Shown: positions 15,660-24,748 of the stretch, in pieces
Layout of the letters: the number at the start of each line of letters is the position of its first letter
Position numbering within the stretch: the stretch's first letter is position 1
Source of the DNA: Halobellus litoreus
Lineage (GTDB): Archaea > Halobacteriota > Halobacteria > Halobacteriales > Haloferacaceae
Reading direction: 5' to 3'
Length of the DNA: 64,000 bases
Assembly: GCF_024464595.1 (NCBI RefSeq)
Contig: NZ_JANHAW010000002.1
Coordinates: 248,001-312,000, forward strand
The notes under the pieces: model-generated
Databases searched by the model: none
What the model was told of the DNA's origin: nothing
Seen by the model: the letters and a program-made list of their open reading frames with translations, nothing else
Position numbers and translations under genes: made by a program

Positions 15660-18600
15660 CTACCCTCCTTCGCCGGACGATTGGCTGTCCTCGGAGACGT
15701 CAGTCGTCTCAGTGTCGGCGTCGTCTCCGGACGCGTCGCCGTCGGTCGGAGTCTGAGTGTCGCTGTCCTCACTCTCCTCGCTTTCCTGGTTCTCAGTCGG
15801 CGGTTCGGGGGTGGTGTCTGATGCCTCTGACTCGGCGGTTTCTTGCTCTTGGGACTCGGTGCCGTCGCTGTCCTCCGTTCCGGTGTCGGCGGGATCACCG
15901 GACGCGGTGCCGTCGTTACCTTCCGATCCGGCGGCGTCAGGTTGCTCGGGCCCCGACTCCGCGCCGTCGGTTCCCTCGGGTTCGGCGTCCTCCGAATCCT
16001 CTGCGGGGGCCGTTTCCGGTACCGTGTCGTTCTCGGCTTCCGCCCCCTCGTCGGCGCCCTCGATATCGCTGAGGCCGGAGACGGTCAGATCGCCGATGAG
16101 CTTCATATTCGATTCGGTCTCCGCAAACTCGATCGAGTACGGTCCGACCCCGTCGTCGGTACCCGACTCCACGGCGATGTAGTACGTACCCCCGGCTAAC
16201 GTTCCGGAGATGGGTTCGACACCGCCGACAGCGACCGGGAAGACGCCGATCGGCTGTCCCTGCCCGTTAAGGAACAGGAAGTCGAGCGTCCCGGACCCCT
16301 CACCGGCGGGCCTGGTCAGTTGGAACTGGACCGCGCCCGGATCCGTCTGGAAGACGAACCAGTCTGGATCGTCCGGGGTCGAGATCACGCCGGTCACCGG
16401 GACGCCGCTCTGGAGTGCGGTGGCCTGCGAGGGGTCGTCGTTCGGCTCGTTCGAATCGCCGTCCGGAACGTCCGATTCGACGTACGTCAGTTCGTACGGG
16501 CCGACGCCGTCGTCGGACCCGGAGCCCACGAGAACGTAGTACGTGCCCGCGGGGAGCGTTCCGGCGATCGAGTCGAACTCGTCGGGCAGGAACGGGATGT
16601 CGTCCGAGATGGGCTGACCCTGCGCGTCCAAGAACGTCACCGTGAGCGTTCCCGTTCCGCCACCGGTCCGGGCGAAGTCGAACTCCACTGGACCGTCCGC
16701 TTGAACCTCGAACGCGAACCAGTCGGGATCGTTCGGGTCTGCGACCTCACCGGTCACGGTCTCCCCGATCGGTAGCGCGGTCGCCTGCGAGGGGTCGTCG
16801 TTCGGCTCGTTCGGGTCTGCGCCCGGCGGCTCTGGTTCGGGCGGTTGTGGCCCTTCCAGGTCGACGTACGTCAGGTCGTACGGGCCGACGCCGTCGTCGG
16901 ATCCGGACCCCACGAGGACGTAGTACGTGTCCGCGGGGAGCGTTCCGGTGATCGTGTCGGACTCGCCCGACAGGAACGGGATGTCGCTCGAAATGGGCTG
17001 TCCCTGCGCGTCGAGGAACGTCACCGTGAGCGTTCCCGTTCCGTCACCGGTCCGGGCGAAGTCGAACTCGATCGGGCCCTCCGTCTGAACCTCGAAGACG
17101 AACCAATCCGGATCGTCCGGGTCCGATACCTCACCGGTCACGGTCTCTCCGATCGGAAGCGCGGTGGCCTGCGAGGGGTCGTCGTTCGGCTCGTTCGAGT
17201 CTCCCGCCGGCGGGTCGGGCGGCGTCAGCCCGCTCCCGTCGACCCGCACCGTGTACGTCCCGACGCCGTCTTCGACGTTCACGACCTGGACGTAGTACGG
17301 TCCGGCGACGTCCGCCGTCGCCGAGAGTTCGACCGGCGCACTGCCCCCGACGAACTCGAACGCAATCATCTCGCGGTCCGGCCCGTACAGCGCGACGGCG
17401 GTGACGCCGGGCGCGGGGACGTAGCTGACGGTCATCTCCCCGGGTTGCGCCTGGACGACGAAGACGTCGACGTCGGCGACGTCGAGGTCGGTCGTGACGG
17501 GCGCACCGAACGAGAGGGGGCTCGCGGTGTCGAAGTCGTCGTTCGGTTCGACGACAGTCGCCCCATCGACGAGCAGCTCGGCGGCCGCGAGGGCGTCGAC
17601 GATGCCCGCGCCGTATCGCGGGTCGGGCTCGGTCGGCGCACCGACCGGCTTCGTGGCGGTCGTGGCGAGCACGTCCCTGATCTCGGCGGGCGACGGACTG
17701 CCGGTCGAGACCGGGTCGTCGCGGGTCGAGGCGATGAGGAGCGCGCTCACCCCGCTGACGTGCGGGGTCGCCATACTCGTGCCCTGGAGTTCGGCGTAGT
17801 CGCCGCCCGGTTGCGCGCTGAGAACTGGCTGCCCGGGGGCGGCCACACGCGGGACGACGTACTGTTCGGGCCAGTCGCTGGGGGCGTTCCCCCAGCTGGC
17901 GCTGGTGGTGATTACCTCGCCCGAAGAGAAACTGGCGATCCCGTCGTTCGGGTCGGACGCGCCGACGCTGAGCGCCTCGTAGACGTTCCCGGGCGACCCG
18001 CTCGTGCCGGGGCCAGTGTTACCGATGGCGGCGACGACGAGCACGCCCGCCGCCTCGGCGTTCCTCACCTCGACGAGGTCGCCGGCCCAGTAGCCGAGAC
18101 CGCCGAGGCTCAACGAGATGATGTCGGCCCCCTGGAGCACGGCCCACTGCATCCCGGCGTACTGCTGGGTTGCGGATCCCGCGACGTCGACGGCGGTGCC
18201 AGTATCGTCGTAGATGGGGACGTTGAGGACGCTTCCGTGAAGCAGCGCCACGCCCGGCGCGACGCCGATGGCCGTCCCGCTCGCAGCACCACCCGCGACC
18301 GTCCCGCTCACGTGGGTCCCGTGACCGTACCAGAGATCGGCGTCGTAGGGCTCCGAGTCGGCGACCCGGAACCCCGCCGCATCGAACTCCGCCCACCCGC
18401 CGGGGTAGGTCGGGTCAGTCGGATCGGTCGTGTAGAGGTCGATGTCCGGATGGCTGGCGTCGATACCGGTGTCCAGAACGGCGACGACGACGCCCTCGCC
18501 GGTGGTCCCGTACTGGTCCCAGACTGCTGGGGCGTTCACCCGTTCGACGCCCCACGTGGTCTCGGTCGTGGTTCCAATCACCTGCAGGTCGGCGGCGGGC

Positions 18601-19142
18601 TGAGCCGTGTCGGCGCTCCTCACTGCGTCGACGCTCACCGTCTCGGCCCGGTCGATGGATACTGGTTCGGCTCGGGTGACGCCCCCGCGGTAGATGGCGT
18701 AGTTCGGGTGGATTTCACGGACCTCCGGGAGGTTCGCCACCGTCCGGAGCGGAACTCGGCTCGTGTCGACCTCGACCAATACGGCGTTAGTGAGCCAGAA
18801 CTGGTTCACCACCCTGATTCCGGGACGGTCCTCGGCGAACGCGACGATGGGTTCCTGTGTCTCCTCGGCGTGTGCCTGGAGCAGTTCGATCACTTCCTCA
18901 CGGTCCGCTCCGGACGGGATGTCCGCCTCCTGTAGCCGGACGATCACCTCGACCGATCCCTGGTCTCCGGACAGCGTCGGGTGGATCGTCGCGATCCCGT
19001 CGCCGGGACCCGCACCGCCGCCGGGGACGGACGTGGCCCCGGCACCGATGGTCACTGCGCCCGATGAGAGTATCAGGAGCAGACTCATCACCACCACTGC
19101 GAATCGAGGTCTCACGTTCTCCACAACGAGGGGAATAGACAA
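15660..19142 (-). CDS. Secreted subtilisin-family (S8) serine protease with PPC domains
   Basis: This 1160-aa exported halolysin-like protease has a hydrophobic signal segment (about residues 14-35) and an inhibitor-type propeptide to about 150. The catalytic domain carries Asp224 (VAVLDTGID), His274 (GHGTHVSG), oxyanion Asn375 and Ser456 (GTSMATPHVSG). Four pre-peptidase C-terminal repeats follow, three starting with a near-identical SNEPNDDPSQATAL-type sequence. The last 140 or so residues are an acidic Ser/Thr/Glu/Asp stalk that stops without a membrane helix or PGF motif. No ATG fits: TTG at 19142 follows a TATA-rich region (19155-19180), and GTG at 19124 is the alternative. The large simple repeats make expansion or truncation likely. 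Confidence 0.92.
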   Translation of the reverse strand: MSIPLVVENVRPRFAVVVMSLLLILSSGAVTIGAGATSVPGGGAGPGDGIATIHPTLSGDQGSVEVIVRLQEADIPSGADREEVIELLQAHAEETQEPIVAFAEDRPGIRVVNQFWLTNAVLVEVDTSRVPLRTVANLPEVREIHPNYAIYRGGVTRAEPVSIDRAETVSVDAVRSADTAQPAADLQVIGTTTETTWGVERVNAPAVWDQYGTTGEGVVVAVLDTGIDASHPDIDLYTTDPTDPTYPGGWAEFDAAGFRVADSEPYDADLWYGHGTHVSGTVAGGAASGTAIGVAPGVALLHGSVLNVPIYDDTGTAVDVAGSATQQYAGMQWAVLQGADIISLSLGGLGYWAGDLVEVRNAEAAGVLVVAAIGNTGPGTSGSPGNVYEALSVGASDPNDGIASFSSGEVITTSASWGNAPSDWPEQYVVPRVAAPGQPVLSAQPGGDYAELQGTSMATPHVSGVSALLIASTRDDPVSTGSPSPAEIRDVLATTATKPVGAPTEPDPRYGAGIVDALAAAELLVDGATVVEPNDDFDTASPLSFGAPVTTDLDVADVDVFVVQAQPGEMTVSYVPAPGVTAVALYGPDREMIAFEFVGGSAPVELSATADVAGPYYVQVVNVEDGVGTYTVRVDGSGLTPPDPPAGDSNEPNDDPSQATALPIGETVTGEVSDPDDPDWFVFEVQTEGPIEFDFARTGDGTGTLTVTFLDAQGQPISSDIPFLSGESDTITGTLPADTYYVLVGSGSDDGVGPYDLTYVDLEGPQPPEPEPPGADPNEPNDDPSQATALPIGETVTGEVADPNDPDWFAFEVQADGPVEFDFARTGGGTGTLTVTFLDAQGQPISDDIPFLPDEFDSIAGTLPAGTYYVLVGSGSDDGVGPYELTYVESDVPDGDSNEPNDDPSQATALQSGVPVTGVISTPDDPDWFVFQTDPGAVQFQLTRPAGEGSGTLDFLFLNGQGQPIGVFPVAVGGVEPISGTLAGGTYYIAVESGTDDGVGPYSIEFAETESNMKLIGDLTVSGLSDIEGADEGAEAENDTVPETAPAEDSEDAEPEGTDGAESGPEQPDAAGSEGNDGTASGDPADTGTEDSDGTESQEQETAESEASDTTPEPPTENQESEESEDSDTQTPTDGDASGDDADTETTDVSEDSQSSGEGG
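16427..17200. repeat. Tandem DNA repeat encoding PPC domains
   Basis: The sequence GCGAGGGGTCGTCGTTCGGC recurs at 16427, 16787 and 17171, giving units of 360 and 384 bp. The intervening DNA is also strongly similar. The units encode consecutive PPC domains of the protease and look like recent internal duplications. Confidence 0.8.
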
Positions 19143-19408
19143 CGTGAGACAGCATAAACATATCTAATATTATACATATTCTCAGTTACGTGACTGTCAC
19201 GTCGGCCGCAAGTCACTATTCCCCGACGAAAGCGGTCCTGAGGATGGGTCTACGCGGACGACTCGGGCGACTGCTCCCGTGAACCGACGCTTCCGAGATC
19301 CCCTGTTTCTCCGGCGGCGATGGGGCCGGTCCGGCAGGCGCTCCCGGATGCGTCGGTTCGAAGAACGCAGGCCAGGTGTGGTGGGAGGGGACCTCGCCGT
19401 CGACGGCG

Positions 19409-19579
19409 TCAGGCCCCCTTCAACACCCGCGGCACGACCACCAGTTCGACGGCGGCGACGCCGAGCAGCAGCCAGCGGGTCGTCCCCTCGAAGAAGGTGA
19501 ACGCGACGAACGCGATGATCAGCGCGCTCCCGATACCCATTCCGTTGCGTATCTCCGGGCGTTCGAAGGGGGAACTCAT
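19409..19579 (-). CDS. Small membrane protein (56 aa)
   Basis: The protein begins MSSPFERPEIRNGMG and is then almost entirely two hydrophobic helices (about residues 15-29 and 32-52), ending in RVLKGA. The frame is open further upstream into the end of the glycosidase gene, but the ATG at 19579 lies just beyond that gene's stop and fits the domain. It resembles the many tiny conserved membrane proteins of haloarchaea. Function unknown. Confidence 0.6.
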   Translation of the reverse strand: MSSPFERPEIRNGMGIGSALIIAFVAFTFFEGTTRWLLLGVAAVELVVVPRVLKGA

Positions 19580-19661
19580 ACCGGAACCAGGGCGCCGAGC
19601 GCGGAAAATCGTTGCCCCCGGCGTCGACCGTGGTGCGAGGTTCGTCCCCGCGTCGTCTCTG

Positions 19662-22187
19662 CTACGCGTCGTCTGAGGCCCTGCGAACCGTCGGCGTCTC
19701 GTCGAGCGGTCCCTCGATCGCGAACACGCCGACCGTTCCGATGGCCACCGTGGAATCGGAATCTGCCCCTTCGTCGCCACCGACGGACTCCGGCCGGTCG
19801 ACGCCTCCGACCAAGTTCGTCGAGGCGATTGCGGCCGGCAGGTCCACGAGGAGCGGTTCGGCCTCGAAGTTGAGGACGACCAGCACTCGTTCGGGGTCGG
19901 CGTCCCCGACCTCGGTCGCGTCCCGGACGAAGAGCGTCGCGGCCGCGTCGGTCGGGCGGTCCAGCGGTTCGAGCGCGGCGTCGGTATGCAGCGCGTCGAG
20001 GTCGTGGTAGCGATCGATCAGGCCCTCGTAGAACGCCAGGTGGGCCGCGTCGTATTCCGTCCAGTTCATCAACGCCCGCTGCCGGCCGCCGGGGCGGACG
20101 TCGGCGTCCGGGTCGATGTCGCCGTTCGATTTCAGCCCCCGATCGTCGGCGTCGCCCGTCGCGTCGACGCGTCCCGTGCCGTACCGGCTGATTCCCCGCT
20201 CCGCGCCGTAGTAGACGGTCGGGATCCCCGGAAGCGTCACCGCGGCGGCGAAGCACGCCCGTTGGAGCGCCGCGGCCCGTTCCCACTCCGCGTCGGCGAC
20301 GTCGTCGTGGTCGGGATCCGACAGATCGACCGCCGCGGCGTTGAGCAAACGGTGCTCGTCGTGGTTCTCGACGCTGTTGAGCAGCAGCGAGTAGTCCGGG
20401 TGTCCCTGCTCTCGACGTTCGAGGACCGCCTCGACGAGGTCCTGCGGGTGCGGACGGTCGGCTGAATCGAGGTGTGAGTCGCGGGCGGCCTCGAACGCGG
20501 TCTCGGCGGTGGCATCGGGAGATCGAGCCGACGCGGCGGACGCCGATTCGGCCACACGAGGCGAGAGCGACCGAGCGAGGTCCCCTGCGGCGTTCGTGAA
20601 CCCGGTCGTATCGAAGTGGGCGTCGAACTCCGACTCCGAGAAGGCCGGATCGTTCGGAATCGCCTCGTCGAGCAGGAGGAACTCGCCGTCGTTCGCCTTG
20701 ACCAGTTCCCTGAGCTCTTTCCAGAAACTGTGTTGGACGCCGAAGGCGATGTCGCACCGGAAGCCGTCGACGCCGACCTCGCGCGACCAGAAGTCAGCGA
20801 CCGTGAGGACGTACTCCCGCACTGTGACGTTCTCGTAGTTCCAGTTGGGCATCCAGCGGCTGCCGGCGAAGCCGGTGGAGCGGGGGGCCGCTTCGCGGAC
20901 CCGGCCGTCGCGTGCGAACCGCGGGACTGCCGCGCGGTCCCACCAGTCGAACGTCCGGGCGTCCTCGTCCCACCGCAGGATCCGAAACCGATCGAGGTCG
21001 CCGTCGGACGGACTCCCCCCCGTCGACCACGCGACCGGCGCCGTGAACGCGTCGAATTCCACTCCAGCGTGGCTGACGACGAGGTCGAAGACGACCCTGA
21101 TCCCGCGCTCGTGGCAGGCGTCGACGAACGCACCGAATGCCTCGACGGGGTCCGTCCCCGGCGGCACGAGGTCGGGCGCGATCCCGAAGTAATCGCTCGT
21201 GCCGTAGCCGTGGGGGCCGCCGTGCGGGTACTTCTGCCCGGGGCTCGCCGCCGGGACGACCGGCGTGAGCCACACGACGTCGACGCCGAGGGCCGAGAGA
21301 TACTCGACGCCTCGGGCGCCGGTCGCCGCGTCGCCCGCGATCAGGGTCTCGAAAGTCGTTTTCCCCCGTTTCCCCGCCCACGAACGCGGAAATATCTGAT
21401 ACAGAACGGCGTCCCGTAGCCACGCCGGCGGGCGGTTCGGCAGCGCGACGGCTCCCTCCGGCGACAGTTCGATCACGTCCTGGGCGCTCGCGGAACGGCC
21501 GTCGTACGCCGCCGCGTGGACGCGACCCCGTTCCCCGTCGAGCGCGCCGACCGGGACCGTCGCTGACAGGCCGTCGGCCGCGACCTCGATCGCCCCGGTC
21601 GGGAGCGCGTCGCGATCGTCGGCCACGAAGGCCGTTTCGAGCGTCCCTCGTGTCGCGTCGCTTCGCGGGGCGAGCGCGGCGTTGGACTCAATCCGGAACC
21701 GACCCGTCGCGGGATCGAACGCGCCGTCGAGTTCGAGTCGGGGCCGCGACGCCTTCGCCTCCCGTTCGGGAAACGCGTGGACGGTCAGTTCGTGCCGCCC
21801 GTCGGGGGCGTCGAGCGCGAGCGCGTATCGCCCGGGCGCGTCCGCCTCGAACTCGGCCACGTGATCGAGACCGGCGTCGTGCCTGGGGACCTCCGTCGTC
21901 GACGTGGCGAAGGAGAGCACGTCGCCGTGGCTGTCGGCGGGTGCGGAGACGACTGTCCACTCGAAGGCGTCGGCGTCGAACGGTTCGGGGGTCCGGCGCA
22001 GCTCCGGGATTCGCGGCGCGAGACCGTCTCGATCCCGGGGATCGACCGCCGCGTTCACGCCGAGGCCGGTGGTGTCGGCTCCGAGGACGAAGATCGGGTC
22101 GCGAATCGGTTCGTCGACGTGGACGAACCGCGGCGGACCGGGATGGTGGGAGTCGACGGGCGTCTGGGGGTCGAATTCGGCGGTCAT
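19662..22187 (-). CDS. GH13 alpha-amylase-family glycosidase
   Basis: This 841-aa enzyme probably acts on alpha-glucans such as maltodextrin. An N-terminal all-beta region of about 260 residues precedes the (beta/alpha)8 barrel, which begins LRDAVLYQIFPRSW. Conserved regions are visible: region I DLVVSHAG, region II GFRCDIAFG with the nucleophile Asp, region III LLDEAIP with the acid/base Glu, and region IV ENHDEHR. A C-terminal beta domain follows. There is no signal peptide, so it is likely intracellular, consistent with a neopullulanase or maltogenic type. The start is set at the ATG at 22187 (MTAEFDPQT); an upstream in-frame extension is basic and unlike the rest. It is divergent from the DGGGP synthase gene. 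Confidence 0.9.
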   Translation of the reverse strand: MTAEFDPQTPVDSHHPGPPRFVHVDEPIRDPIFVLGADTTGLGVNAAVDPRDRDGLAPRIPELRRTPEPFDADAFEWTVVSAPADSHGDVLSFATSTTEVPRHDAGLDHVAEFEADAPGRYALALDAPDGRHELTVHAFPEREAKASRPRLELDGAFDPATGRFRIESNAALAPRSDATRGTLETAFVADDRDALPTGAIEVAADGLSATVPVGALDGERGRVHAAAYDGRSASAQDVIELSPEGAVALPNRPPAWLRDAVLYQIFPRSWAGKRGKTTFETLIAGDAATGARGVEYLSALGVDVVWLTPVVPAASPGQKYPHGGPHGYGTSDYFGIAPDLVPPGTDPVEAFGAFVDACHERGIRVVFDLVVSHAGVEFDAFTAPVAWSTGGSPSDGDLDRFRILRWDEDARTFDWWDRAAVPRFARDGRVREAAPRSTGFAGSRWMPNWNYENVTVREYVLTVADFWSREVGVDGFRCDIAFGVQHSFWKELRELVKANDGEFLLLDEAIPNDPAFSESEFDAHFDTTGFTNAAGDLARSLSPRVAESASAASARSPDATAETAFEAARDSHLDSADRPHPQDLVEAVLERREQGHPDYSLLLNSVENHDEHRLLNAAAVDLSDPDHDDVADAEWERAAALQRACFAAAVTLPGIPTVYYGAERGISRYGTGRVDATGDADDRGLKSNGDIDPDADVRPGGRQRALMNWTEYDAAHLAFYEGLIDRYHDLDALHTDAALEPLDRPTDAAATLFVRDATEVGDADPERVLVVLNFEAEPLLVDLPAAIASTNLVGGVDRPESVGGDEGADSDSTVAIGTVGVFAIEGPLDETPTVRRASDDA

Positions 22188-22345
22188 CGGTCTGGGACGG
22201 GTGGGAGTGACGCGAGTCCGTCCGAGCCCGAACCAGTTCGAACGGACAACAGTGTCTGTCTGCCAGTGAGGCCTGGCGAACGTAAGGATTTCGGGCACCG
22301 TCCGAGGAGAGCGCGACGCGCGACCGAAGCGACGTACTCCGCGTC

Positions 22346-22352
22346 CTTTATC
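22346..22352 (+). promoter_or_regulatory. TATA box of the DGGGP synthase gene
   Basis: The sequence ctttatc is about 28 nt before the ATG at 22378, the spacing expected for a leaderless haloarchaeal transcript. Confidence 0.6.
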
Positions 22353-22377
22353 TCGAAGCCGCGGTCACGGGACAGGT

Positions 22378-23247
22378 ATGGCATCATCCGGTCCGGACCG
22401 GGCGACCCTTCGCGGGCTGCTCGAACTCACGCGTCTCGGGAACGCGGTCGCCGCGGGCGTGCTCACGTTCACCGGCGCGTTCGTCGCCGCCGGCCTCGAT
22501 TCGGACCCGGTCGCCGTCGTCGCGGCCGTCGCCGCGACGCTCTTCGCGACGGCCGCGGGCAACGCGGTCAACGACTACTTCGACCGCGACATCGATCGCA
22601 TCAACCGCCCCGACAGACCGATCCCGCGGGGGGCGGTCTCCGCCCGCGGCGCGCTCGCATTCAGCGTCGCGCTCTTTCTCGGAGCGGTGGTCTCCGCACT
22701 CGCCCTTCCGCTCGCGGCGATCGCGATCGCCGTGGTGAACCTCCTCGCGCTCGTCGCCTACACGGAGTTCTTCAAGGGACTGCCGGGCGTCGGGAACGCG
22801 GTCGTGTCGTATCTGACCGGATCGACGTTCCTCTTCGGTGCCGCGGCGGTCGGCCGACTCGCCGATCCCGCCGTGCTCGTGTTGTTCGCGCTCGCCGCGC
22901 TGGCGACGCTGACGCGCGAGATCGTCAAAGACGTCGAGGACCTCGCGGGCGACCGCGAGGAGGGCCTCAGGACGCTCCCGATCGTCGTCGGCGAGCGGAC
23001 GGCGCTCCGGCTTGGTGCCGCCGTGATGGGTGTTGCCGTGATCGCGAGCGCTGTTCCGTTCCTGATGGGCACCTTCGGCGTCGTCTATCTGGCGCTCGTG
23101 CTCCCGGCCGACGCCGTGATGCTCGCCGCGGTTCGGCGGTCCTTTTCGACCCCGTCGGCCGCCCAGCGACGGCTGAAACACGGGATGTTCCTGGCCGCGG
23201 CCGCGTTCGTCGCCGGTCGAGCCGTCGGGACTATCGGCTTCCTGTGA
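22378..23247 (+). CDS. Digeranylgeranylglyceryl phosphate synthase (UbiA family)
   Basis: This enzyme transfers the second geranylgeranyl chain to geranylgeranylglyceryl phosphate, the second ether-bond step of archaeal membrane lipid synthesis. The 289-aa integral membrane protein has eight or nine helices. The two Asp-rich sites of UbiA prenyltransferases are clear: NAVNDYFDRDIDRINRPDRP near residues 60-80, and REIVKDVEDLAGDREEG near 180. The call of the lipid enzyme rather than another UbiA homologue rests on the intact NDxxD motif, the RPDRPIPRG continuation and the length. It is monocistronic with its own TATA box. Confidence 0.9.
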   Translation: MASSGPDRATLRGLLELTRLGNAVAAGVLTFTGAFVAAGLDSDPVAVVAAVAATLFATAAGNAVNDYFDRDIDRINRPDRPIPRGAVSARGALAFSVALFLGAVVSALALPLAAIAIAVVNLLALVAYTEFFKGLPGVGNAVVSYLTGSTFLFGAAAVGRLADPAVLVLFALAALATLTREIVKDVEDLAGDREEGLRTLPIVVGERTALRLGAAVMGVAVIASAVPFLMGTFGVVYLALVLPADAVMLAAVRRSFSTPSAAQRRLKHGMFLAAAAFVAGRAVGTIGFL

Positions 23248-23478
23248 GTATCGACGCTGAGTGCGCCACCAGACCGCGCATCGGATGCCCGTTCGGGGAA
23301 GAAACTGTCCAGCGGAAGCGGGGAGCCGGTGTCGGTTTTTCTCCGACTGGGACTCAACACAATCAAAAAGAATATTATGTGCACCCAGTATGGTATACTC
23401 GTCAAATGACTCCCGGCGAGTCGATCCATCGAACGACCATTGTCGTCCTTGCAGCCGGCCCGACGCCGAGGAGCCCGG

Positions 23479-24090
23479 ATGTATGACCTCGGCCCGGACC
23501 TCGATAGAGAGGTCCCTCCGGGGACGAACATCCTGGTGAGCGGCCCGCCGCTGTCGGGAAAGCGATCCCTCTGTCTGGACATCCTGGCTTCGGGAACCGA
23601 TCAAGGGGAGGGTGCGATCATCGTCACCACGAAGGATGGAGCCGACCGCGTGCTGAGCGACTTCGCGAAGCGGACCGCATACGAGGACCGCCCGGTGGCC
23701 GTCGTCGACTGCGTCACGCGCCAGCAGGGCGTCGGCGACACCCGGGACGACGACCGGATCAAGTACACCTCCTCGCCGGTGGATATGACCGGGATCGGAA
23801 TCAAACTCTCGGAGTTCCTCCAGGCGTTCTACCAGGACCGCGGCATCGAGCGGAACCGCGTGATGGTGCACTCGCTGTCGACGCTGCTGATGTACGCCGA
23901 CCTGCAGACGGTGTTCCGGTTCCTCCACGTGTTCACCGGGCGGATCCAGAGCGTCGACGGCCTCGGCGTGTTCGCCATCGACGCGAGCGCGCACGACGAC
24001 CAGACGATGAACACGCTGAAACAGCTGTTCGACGGCATCGTGACGACCTACGAGGACGGCGAACCCACGGTGCGTCTGGCCGGCGACTGA
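23479..24090 (+). CDS. RecA/KaiC-like P-loop ATPase
   Basis: This 203-aa single-domain member of the RecA superfamily (RadA/KaiC side) has Walker A SGPPLSGKRSLCLDIL near residue 20, a mid-domain VVDCVTRQQG, and a Walker-B-like hydrophobic strand NRVMVHSLSTLLMY. These short cytoplasmic KaiC relatives are common in haloarchaea and often sit with signal-transduction genes, but none are adjacent here. The ATG at 23479 overlaps the end of a short plus-strand reading frame from 23406 that is probably just the leader. A palindrome begins at its stop codon and may terminate it. Confidence 0.8.
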   Translation: MYDLGPDLDREVPPGTNILVSGPPLSGKRSLCLDILASGTDQGEGAIIVTTKDGADRVLSDFAKRTAYEDRPVAVVDCVTRQQGVGDTRDDDRIKYTSSPVDMTGIGIKLSEFLQAFYQDRGIERNRVMVHSLSTLLMYADLQTVFRFLHVFTGRIQSVDGLGVFAIDASAHDDQTMNTLKQLFDGIVTTYEDGEPTVRLAGD

Positions 24091-24171
24091 TACTGATTAC
24101 TCTCACTTTTTACCGCCGAGCGCCGTCAGCGGGAGTGGCGTTCGGCGGTAAGAGACGAGAGTAATCAGTAT
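24090..24171. repeat. Nested palindrome (82 nt), terminator-like or mobile
   Basis: The outer arms ATACTGATTACTCTC (24090-24104) and GAGAGTAATCAGTAT (24157-24171) are perfectly complementary over 15 bp. After a 5x5 internal loop, inner arms 24110-24124 and 24137-24151 pair over 15 positions with one mismatch. The loop is 12 nt. Such a strong structure at a stop codon may stop transcription. The defined ends also fit a miniature palindromic repeat. Confidence 0.8.
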
Positions 24172-24253
24172 GAGAGCGCCGCGGCACCACGGCACTGCGA
24201 TAGCACCGCATCGGCACCGCAGTATTTTACCTCTGTCGCACGTCCGTTCGGGT

Positions 24254-24682
24254 ATGGTCGTGACCGACGACGACGAACTTCGAGCGGTACTGGACGCCGA
24301 GACTGTCGCAGTGGTCGGCTGTTCGACCACGGCCGGGAAGGCCGCCCACGACATCCCCGCGTACCTCCAGCGCAACGGCTATCGAATCGTCCCCGTGAAC
24401 CCCTTCGCCGACGAGATCCTCGGCGAAACCGCCTACGACTCGCTCGCCGACGTGCCGGACGACGTCGCGATCGACGTCGTCGACGTGTTCAGGCCGAGCG
24501 AGGAGGCCGGCGGCATCGTCGACGAGGCCATCGAACGGCACGAGTCGGTCGACGACGTCGAGTCGGTGTGGCTCCAACTCGGAATCACCGACGACGAGGC
24601 CGGCGAGCGGGCGGAGAACGCGGGGCTCGCATTCGTCCAGGACAAGTGTATGAAGGTCGAACACGCGCGTCTGTCCGGATAG
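24254..24682 (+). CDS. CoA-binding domain protein
   Basis: The 142-aa protein is a stand-alone Rossmann-type CoA-binding domain (COG1832 type). It has the beginning ETVAVVGCSTTAGKAAHDIP, the phrase YRIVPVNPFADEILGE, and an ending with VQDKCMKVEHARL in which the Cys is conserved in the family. It is cytoplasmic. A TATA-like box (tattttac, 24223-24230) lies about 27 nt before the ATG. The biological role of this family is not well defined. Confidence 0.88.
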   Translation: MVVTDDDELRAVLDAETVAVVGCSTTAGKAAHDIPAYLQRNGYRIVPVNPFADEILGETAYDSLADVPDDVAIDVVDVFRPSEEAGGIVDEAIERHESVDDVESVWLQLGITDDEAGERAENAGLAFVQDKCMKVEHARLSG

Positions 24683-24748
24683 TCACACGCGCGGTCCGGC
24701 AGAGAACCGGGTTTCCAGGGCGCACTCGCCGAGGATCCTCGGAATCGA

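Noticed and set aside
15338..15898. Minus-strand frame running from the protease end into the debris region
   Set aside because: It overlaps the protease stalk in another frame, is Arg/Pro/Ser-rich and has no start context.
16427..17200. Repeats considered as a CRISPR array
   Set aside because: Units are 360-384 bp and coding; no short repeats with unique spacers occur anywhere in the window.
16845..18935. Long open plus-strand frame (696 codons) inside the protease gene
   Set aside because: It is antisense to a protease with full catalytic motifs. High GC in third codon positions removes stops from the opposite strand.
19189..19201. Short palindrome CGTGACTGTCACG upstream of the protease
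   Set aside because: Could be an operator, but it is single and short; not enough to call.
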